Assembly: GCF_022605725.1 (NCBI RefSeq)
Contig: NC_065549.1
Span: 34,797,690-34,861,689, forward strand
Reading direction: 5' to 3'
DNA from: Anthonomus grandis grandis
Lineage: Eukaryota; Arthropoda; Insecta; Coleoptera; Curculionidae
Length of the DNA stretch: 64,000 bases
The notes under the pieces are model-generated. The model saw only the letters and a program-made list of their open reading frames with translations, ran no database searches and was not told the origin of the DNA. Made by a program: the position numbers and the translations under genes. How positions within the stretch are numbered: position 1 is the first letter of the stretch; every line of letters starts with the position of its first letter. Shown piece after piece: positions 57,670-64,000 of the stretch.

Positions 57670-58258
57670 CTATACACATAATATTATTTTCCAATGTTAA
57701 GGATGTTTTATCTATTTGCAGGACTACTGCCTATGCAGCATAGCCAAGTACAATGACCTGCAGTGCTTAATGAAATTCTGTCGCAATCCAGCCGCTAGAA
57801 AATATTTCTCTGCATTAAAACATACCAGAAATGTCAAAGAGAAGGCTTCCTTTCCAAAAGCTTCGTGTGTAAGAAGCGCAAAAAAAAGTATTTGAATTTT
57901 TTCTGTATCTTTCAGAATTAAATGAGAAATTCGAATTAACCTTTGCTGTTTTGCTTTAGAATTGCTTGTGTATAAAAAACTGATGATACCACAAAACTAC
58001 AGTGAAAATATGTGACATTCCCCCTTCTTGTTCGTTACAATCTGTACTTTCTTCTTCTTTTTTGCTCTAAAAATTTTTTTAAATGGAATTTCATTAATAT
58101 TTTCTCAATTCCAATCCCAAATAGACATAACAAACTAAATCCATTAATACACTCAATACAAAGTAAGAAAATAATAAGTTATTGGGTTTTAAAATTAAAA
58201 ATTGATTTCCTGAAAATCAACGATTTCTGACATTCCCCCTTTTTAACCTGTACCCTTC

Positions 58259-58262
58259 AAGT
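58259..58262 (+). repeat. Target duplication AAGT, right
   Basis: Exact partner of 55597-55600. Confidence 0.7.
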
Positions 58263-58795
58263 GTGTGTTGCTAATGCTATCGATACTACTTACTTCAACA
58301 ATAATTATTGTCGATTTATCAACTTGACTTCCTAAAATAAAAAAAAAATACTGCTCAATGAAATTGAAATTTATTAACCCATTAGCGCCCAGCGTCATCA
58401 TTTGATGACGCCAGATGGTGGGGATGAGAGCGCCCGAGTAGGTTGGCGATTGCCGACGGCTGTCTAACGCATCAGAGCAATGCCTACGCAATATTCTGCA
58501 GGTGGTATTTACTAGTGTTTGTGTTTGCTTGTCCGGCGAAAATCACGTTGTTTCTTAAAGATTTTGACTAGAAAGACCTGCTATAGGCCCATAGGTCATA
58601 TTTCCTTTAGTAGTAGAGGTAAGATACTTTCTTTAGTGTGTTTTACAACCAAAGAGATGTAGAAATATTGTAAAAATATTATGATATTTCTAGTTGAATT
58701 TTTTTAGCCGTAAACCTAACCTAAATCTCTGTGTCCTCAAATGAGGACACTGGGTTATTACATATTTTTTTTATTATTTTTAGACTGGCAAAAAA

Positions 58796-60807
58796 TGAAT
58801 AGACATAGTTTTAAGAACTTAGACGATGCGGTGGAATATCTCTATTCTAACCAAATAGATGCTGATATTGCGCTATTACCTCCCGAGGTGGATGAATTGG
58901 CGGACGTAGACGATATCGACGATGGTGACTTAGGGGCGGTTGATGTCCAGGAGGTCCCAGGGGTTGTGGAGATACAGGTAGAAGAACAAAATTATTGGGA
59001 ATCGGAAGATGATCTACCGCCGTCAAATTTCATAAAAAGGAAAAAGGTTGCATGCAGCACTAAATCCTGGACACCAAAATGGACTAAGGAAGAATCCATG
59101 TATGAAAATATTGAAGAAGAAGGTTGTGCCGAAGCTTTCCACAAAATAAAAGAAGAATTACAGGAATTAACACCACTACAAATATTTGAGAAGTTTTTTG
59201 ATGACGATCTTTATAATCCTCTTCAAACAGACCATGAGATATGCCCAACAGAAAAATAAACATGATTTTTTTGTAACTTCGGAGGACCTCAAAATTTTTA
59301 TCGGGTTTTTGTTTTTTCTGGCTATCATGCCTTACCAAGTGAAAGAGACTATTGGTCTGAAAGAGAAGATTTGGGTGTTGCCCTAGTGAAAAATGCGTTT
59401 TCCAGAAATGCCTACAAAGAAATTAAATCTTGTCTTCAATAATAATAATAATAATAATCTTTATTTAGCATAAATAGCTACATACAAAAACAACAAATTT
59501 CCCAAAAAATTAATAAAAATAAAGATACATATATCAATAATAATGTTCATAAAGCTAATTCAACAACATATTTAGTCAGCAAGAGTACATATATAAATAA
59601 GCAATAAATGACAAATGCTGGGTATCCCGATCCCCGACACTTGCAACGCCCCGGTTTTACCAGGAAACTTCACTTTGCTGACAATTCCCTTGCAAATGAT
59701 AACAAAGACGATAAGTCATTCAAAATAGGGCCATTATTTGGGGCAATAAATACTAAATTTCAGCAATGGGGAGTTTTCCATACATTTCTATCGATTGATG
59801 AGATGATTGTAAAATATTTTGGACACCATGGCCTAAAACAATTTATCAAAGAAAAGCCTATACGATTTGGATATAAATTATGGGCGCTTTGTAGTGATAA
59901 TGGGTATTGCTACAATTTTGCTTTGTACTGTGGCAAGGATAATAAATCAACAGCAGTGCCCAAGATTCCTCTAGGGACAAGAGTCGTAACAAGTATGCTG
60001 GAAACTGTAAAAAATCCTGAAAGACACATTATTTTCTTTGACAACTTTTTTACGAGTTACAACCTCTTGTGTGACCTAAAAGAAAAAGGCTTCCGAGCCA
60101 CAGAAACCATAAGGGAAAATCGATCATCCAAGTGTCCCACCAAGTCATCCAAAGAACTCGAAAAGGAACCGAGAGGGGCCTATGACTGGCACTTTGACAG
60201 TAGCCAAAAAATTCTTGTAGTTAAATGGAATGATAGCAGGTGCGTTTCGGTGGCAACCAACTTTAATACACTTTTACCAACCACTATTGTACAAAGGTGG
60301 AAAAAAAAAGAAGGTGGTCGTGTTTCAGTTGCACAACCTTTTTTGATTGCCAACTACAATAAGCATATGGGAGGGGTGGACCACCATGATTGGTTGCTTG
60401 AAAAACATCACATATCAGTACCGGGCAAAAAATGGTATTGGTGCCTTTTTACTCGAGTGATAGACATGTCGATCGTAAATAGCTCAATTCTTTATAACAT
60501 GATCCATACCGGAAAAGAAAAAAAATCCATAAAAGACTTCAGGATAGATGTGGCTTATTCATACCTAAAGATTGGTCATGGAAGAAGAGTAGCCTTTGGT
60601 CGTCCCTTGAGTTTGTCAAATACGTCTCGGAGTAATGTTACAGAAAACATAAAATATGATGGCAAGAATCACTTGGTAGCCAAGAGAGAAAAGCAAAGGA
60701 GATGTCAATTTAACACATGCCAAAGTAAACCCCGCACATTTTGTTCGAAATGTAATGTCACTCTTTGGGTACCTTATTGTTTTAACAATTTTCATAAAAA
60801 AAATTAG
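58796..60807 (+). pseudogene. piggyBac transposase, frameshifted and interrupted
   Basis: The N-terminal acidic part is 58796-59259 (MNRHSFKNLDDAVEYLYSNQ, the ATG after the 58741 start). A frameshift near 59200 moves to 59186-59386 (FFVTSEDLKIFIGFLFFLAI). An insertion follows. 59608-60807 holds the catalytic core: LSIDEMIVKYFGHHGLKQFI (first Asp), IIFFDNFFTSYNLL (second Asp), MGGVDHHDWLLEKH (third Asp region), and a C-terminal Cys-rich domain (CQFNTCQSKPRTFCSKCNV) like the PHD/RING-type finger that binds the transposon ends. The core looks intact. The N-terminal breaks probably kill it. Confidence 0.88.
59438..59660 (-). mobile_element. Short insertion with (AAT)n, likely a reversed retroposon 3' end
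   Basis: Read on the minus strand it ends GCTAAATAAAGATTATTATT followed by more ATT units: a polyadenylation-type signal and a trinucleotide tail as in many non-LTR or SINE 3' ends. It interrupts the piggyBac gene between the SCLQ and HFADNSLAN segments. It is too short to classify. Confidence 0.55.
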
Positions 60808-61107
60808 TTTTTTAATTCATGTTTCATAAACACCTCTGATTTTTTTATCAGTACATTAGTTTTATCTTGTAATATATGAAGTTTTTGTATTTACTTATTT
60901 GTTTTTTTTTTATATTTCAATATGGGATTACATATATTATATAAGCCCAGCGTCCTCATATGAGGACGGTCTATTTTTTGACCAAATGATCAAAAAAATG
61001 ACCCAAAAATCAAAAAAAAAAAAATTTATTTTTTTTGAGCCAAAACAAACAAGTTAAGCAAAACTCAAATAGAAATTCAAAAAAAAAGTCGGGCCTTAAT
61101 GGGTTAA

Positions 61108-61790
61108 GCAAGCAAGCTAATATTGATTTCTAATATAGCAATTATTTAATACTTTATACTCTATTGAATAAGAGAAATAAACAAAACCAAATTTTCTTGG
61201 TGGCCAACTAAGCGAGGGAAGCAGCTATATTTCGGTTTAGAAAAACCAACGTAATAGCCTATTAATCAAAAAGGCTTTTCCTCTCCCCTCCCGCCTTTAT
61301 TTAACATCTAACGCAAAAAACTAATTAAAAAAAAGATGCACCTTATTTGAGAATATTTTAAGAGTATACAATTAGGATACCTTCTAGATGAGCATTTAGT
61401 AGAAAAACTACTTTAGGCTGACTACGGCGTTTACGCCGCCTAGCGGTAGAGATAGGAAGTTTTCATGCCTCTTCTCATTATAAAAGTTTTTTTCACATTG
61501 TTGCCAGATCGAAAGATCCTGAGAGACAGCTCGCTTGGCCTCGTTGTATATTTTTATACATAATAATTAGAAAATTACCTCAGAAAGATCATCTAGAAAA
61601 CCTGAGTTACTGGTACCTACACTGGATCTAGGTATTTTGTGGTCTTTCAGAAACATCAATAACTTTTATAATACCACAGTTGCCACCGACAAACGTCCCA
61701 ACTCTTGATTTAATAGAATCTATCGCTTCTTTGTTTTCTTTTCGAAAGCAACTTCTTAATTCATAATTATATGTAAAACATAATTAATGT
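61108..61790. other. Intronic DNA, nothing recognised
   Basis: No coding sequence, ends or repeats were identified. One small palindrome-like stretch, CGGCGTTTACGCCG, lies at about 61424. Confidence 0.4.
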
Positions 61791-61835
61791 TGGGTGGGGT
61801 CAGAAATAAAACAGAAACCTGTTTACCTAAATGTC

Positions 61836-61866
61836 GACGTTTCGACTTATATTAAGTCATCCTCAG
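61836..61866 (-). ncRNA. Hammerhead-like ribozyme motif in the Penelope 3' UTR
   Basis: On the minus strand: CTGAGGA (61866 to 61860), stem II GACTT/AAGTC, then GAAAC and GTC before the predicted cleavage site at 61836. The core is complete in the CUGANGA...GAAA form. Stem III is only AC/GT without a loop, so it would need to act as a dimer. Stem I pairing is weak, so activity is uncertain. Confidence 0.6.
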
Positions 61867-62424
61867 TCATGACACTGAAATGGATTCAAGTAATTACAGA
61901 GATAAAACAAAGTAATTTCAAGTACATAAAAAACACTATTAAAATAAATATTCTTTAAGTTACAAAAATTAAAACAACAAAAAACAAAAACCACGACACA
62001 GTTAAAATTACATTCAGGTACAATCCGTTAAAAAAAATTTTTATAAAAAAAAACAGTATAAAATTATTATTATTTTTTTTTTTTATACATTACACCTCTT
62101 ACCTAAGTTTAGGTTTCTTAAGCTATAATTAAAACACATTTATAATAGGAGCGTAGAATTATTTTTAACATGGGTTAAATTGTAGGTGTTATTGTGGGCA
62201 AACTAGAATCAACAATAAGTCAAGAAACAAATGTTTTTATTCTTCCGAGCGTTTATTTATTTAATTTTTATGATTCAATGTTATGTTGATAAGTTAAGGA
62301 TTAGTAGATAAGGAAGATGTATGTATCTATACGTTCAAAACCAGAAACTTAATTTATTAATACACTGTGTGATCTAAATTTGGGACATACACTCTTTGAC
62401 AAAAATAAATTTTATGTTTTAGTT

Positions 62425-62778
62425 TTATCTTTTTGGTAGTACATTAATTAAATTATAGTAACTTGCATTTAGATCATCGGTGTCTTGTTTTTTATTAATG
62501 CTTTCTTTATACTTTTTTATATTAACCATTTCTAGTAAAATTCTTTTTTTATAATTTGATTCTCTGCCAATGATCCGAGTGCTGTTAAAATCAAATTGGT
62601 GTTGTTGATTGAAGGAGTGTTCTGCTAGAGCAGTCTTCCCAGATGCTGCGTAGTTCGTTGGTTTTACGCTTCTTTCATGTTCGCTAATTCTGGTTTTTAA
62701 GTACCTGCCCGTTTGACCCACATACAGACCTTGACAATCAGAACAGGGTATTTTATAAACCACGCCACTTTTACACAC
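62425..62778 (-). pseudogene. GIY-YIG endonuclease domain of the Penelope-like element
   Basis: An open frame of 117 codons. VVYKIPCSDCQGLYVGQTGR holds the GIY-YIG-type core (the motif reads VVY...GLYVGQTGR, with the CxxC pair typical of Penelope proteins), followed by LKTRISEHERS with the catalytic Arg and His region, and a basic C-terminus. It would nick the target DNA to prime reverse transcription. It is separated from the RT part by a stop. Confidence 0.85.
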
Positions 62779-62789
62779 ACCAAATGTAA

Positions 62790-63540
62790 CTCATTGGTGT
62801 TTTATCTTTGAGTTTTGAGAAGTATTGTTTGATGGTATTTTAATTTTTGAACGCTATTCTGACTTCATCATCAGAAACAACTCCTGATAGCCTTTCAGGC
62901 AAACCTTTGACATAAGGAATTTTTGCAAATTTATGGTTTTGGTTTTCTTTGACTTTAATAGGTGTAAGGTTGTTGTTTAGGATTTTGTTTAATAGTTTAT
63001 GAGGAAAATTGTTTTTTAGTAAAATATCTTTAATTTTGTTAACATTTTTTTAATGAAAACTGGAGTGAGATAAGGCTATTGCGCGGGATTTTAGGTTGCT
63101 AATTATGTTTAATTTTTGTTTAAATGAGTGATTTGATTGGTAGTTAAGAAATCTCTCAGAGAAAGTGGGTTTGTGATACCAATCAGTGATGATTGTATTA
63201 TCTTCTGTTCTGATTAATAGAATGTCTAGAAATAGAAGTTTGTTATTTGTTTCACACTCAATAGTGAACTGTAATTTAGGGTGGAAACTGTTAAATGTAC
63301 TTTTTATGTTTTCTATTTCAGTTTTTTAGAATACACGTGGCAATGTCGTCAGCGAATCTTTTAAAAAATGGTAACCTAAATTTTATTTTCCCCATACAAT
63401 ATTTCTGTAATTCTGACATAATCAGATCAGAACATATAGGTGATAGACAGTTACCCATTCCAAGACCATAGATTTGTTTGTAATATATATTATTGAAAAA
63501 TTATAATTCTATCTAAGGAAGAGTTTTTAAAAAGTCGAAC
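62790..63540 (-). pseudogene. Penelope-type reverse transcriptase, C-terminal part
   Basis: About 63350-63490 reads KQIYGLGMGNCLSPICSDL then FFKRFADDIATCIL: the motif B and catalytic FADD(I) blocks of Penelope RTs. About 63130-63300 reads FHPKLQFTIECETNNKLLFLD and WYHKPTFSERFLNY. Frame breaks occur near 63325 and 63055. The first RT motifs are missing, so the copy is 5' truncated. Confidence 0.82.
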
Positions 63541-63792
63541 GAAGATATTTGAATAAAAAGCTCTTGCTTTTGGTATTTGGACTAAATTCTAATTGTCTAA
63601 AATTACAATTAAAATAATAATGAAATCTAGCACTGACTATAAACTTTAATAAACGACTAACGTATTTATTTTTTACTGACATGTATTTATTTGGAACTAT
63701 CTAACTTTATTAACGACGAACGATTAAATAAGTAGTTTCCAAATACGTACATTGAATTTGATTTTTATTTAACCACTCATTTTTTAATGTAG

Positions 63793-64000
63793 GTTGAAAA
63801 ATTAAAGATTGAAGAAAGTATGCAAAGAGACGCTGATTTAGTTCTAAGCGAGGTAACAAAGAAAAAACAGGATGCGCGAAAGCAACTCTCTCTACTTGGC
63901 GCTCTTATTAAATTAAGGAAAGTCAGAGAAACTACAACAAATCAAAGAGAAAGTATTACGTCATTGGAAAATAGAAGAGCCTTTAGCCTGACCACTGAAA
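63793..64000 (+). CDS. PDCD7: PDCD7 / U11-59K, exon 4 (runs past the window)
   Basis: Acceptor TTTTTTAATGTAG| at 63791-63792, phase 0, open to the window edge. It reads VEKLKIEESMQRDADLVLSE, VTKKKQDARKQLSLLGALIK and LRKVRE, matching the conserved C-terminal core of PDCD7 proteins (the pattern DxVLSEVxKKxxDxxxxxxxLxALxKLRKxR). Joined after exon 3 this forms the long coiled-coil region that binds in the U11/U12 di-snRNP (family knowledge). Confidence 0.9.

Larger units (their letters stand above)
55601..58258 (+). mobile_element. Sola-like DNA transposon with 4-bp target duplication
   Basis: 2,658 bp. The 32-bp terminal inverted repeats begin GAAGGGTACAGG(C/T)TAAAAAG and differ at two places. 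AAGT flanks both ends. Related subterminal motifs occur at about 55709, 55759 and 55793 on the left (the last reads AAGGGGGAACGTCAC) and at about 58010 on the right (GTGACATTCCCCCTT). The coding part resembles a transposase family widespread in insects. The superfamily name Sola is inferred from the 4-bp duplication and DDE-type proteins and is not certain. Confidence 0.7.
58378..61103 (+). mobile_element. piggyBac transposon with TTAA target sites
   Basis: TTAA lies at 58374-58377 and 61104-61107. Ends are CCCATTAGCGCCC (left) and, inverted, CCCATTAAGGCCC (right). Palindromes related to CGTCxTCAxxTGAxGACG occur at 58393-58410, 58731-58750 and 60951-60968. The transposase runs in sense between them. 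A short insertion interrupts it at about 59438-59660. Confidence 0.88.
61795..63540 (-). mobile_element. Penelope-like element, 5' truncated
   Basis: On the minus strand it shows, from right to left, the C-terminal half of a Penelope-type reverse transcriptase, a GIY-YIG endonuclease and a 3' UTR of about 0.6 kb with a hammerhead-like motif. RT followed by GIY-YIG is the defining order of Penelope-like elements. It ends about 250 bp before PDCD7 exon 4. Borders are approximate. Confidence 0.85.
48508..63792 (+). other. PDCD7: PDCD7 intron 3 (15.3 kb, transposon-filled)
   Basis: Donor GTAAGC, acceptor TTTTTTAATGTAG. It contains, in order, a Harbinger split by a Jockey-like element, another non-LTR relic, a Sola-like element, a piggyBac and a Penelope-like element. 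48508-49640 is AT-rich with nothing recognised, and so is 61108-61790. Confidence 0.75.

Noticed and set aside
40285..63792. U12-type introns in PDCD7
   Set aside because: All donors (GTAGGT, GTAAGT, GTAAGC) are U2-type and lack the ATATCCTT signature.

Overview
The window looks like a nuclear genome segment from an insect, perhaps a beetle (inference). It is AT-rich, has spliced genes with GT-AG introns, and carries animal-type transposable elements of almost every class. Only two host genes are recognised with confidence. One is a single-exon IKK-beta-like (ird5) kinase on the minus strand at 12594-14651. The other is the first four coding exons of a PDCD7 / U11-59K minor-spliceosome gene on the plus strand, from 40176 past the right edge. 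Most of the rest is mobile DNA, much of it nested and decayed.

Layout from the left. 1-4030: the 3' half of an env-bearing, errantivirus-like LTR element with a clean 220-bp 3' LTR and its reverse transcriptase missing. 4070-4298: an unrecognised possible exon. 6000-7180: a non-LTR RNase H remnant. 7600-9600: two decayed DDE transposase tails. 10177-13316: a 1.2-kb segmental duplication of the 3' end of the IKK gene, next to the intact gene. 14890-26205: an 11.3-kb foldback element. Its two ends are near-identical 243-bp inverted segments, its arms are inverted arrays of a 156-bp repeat (about 43 and 22 monomers), its loop is about 0.5 kb of unique DNA, and a perfect 9-bp target duplication flanks it. 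It begins 239 bp upstream of the IKK start codon.

26340-32000: an orphan foldback arm, a long-TIR mariner relic (26686-29053) that carries a palindromic insertion with two hammerhead ribozyme motifs, and a CR1/Daphne-like non-LTR element. 32860-34440: a broken hAT transposase. 35590-39550: non-LTR and mariner fragments.

40176-64000: PDCD7, with introns of 0.58, 7.2 and 15.3 kb that have filled with transposons. Intron 2 holds a mariner with intact ends (41360-42840), an internally deleted Tc1 (43242-43678), a two-unit tandem repeat, and a TIR element (45063-47924) invaded by an R1/LOA-like retroposon. Intron 3 holds a PIF/Harbinger gene split by a nearly intact Jockey-like element (about 49916-53064), another non-LTR relic, a Sola-like DNA transposon with a 4-bp target duplication (55601-58258), a piggyBac with TTAA ends (58378-61103), and a Penelope-like element with a GIY-YIG endonuclease and a hammerhead-like motif (about 61795-63540).

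The most notable structures are the giant foldback element and the inverted pair of hammerhead ribozymes.
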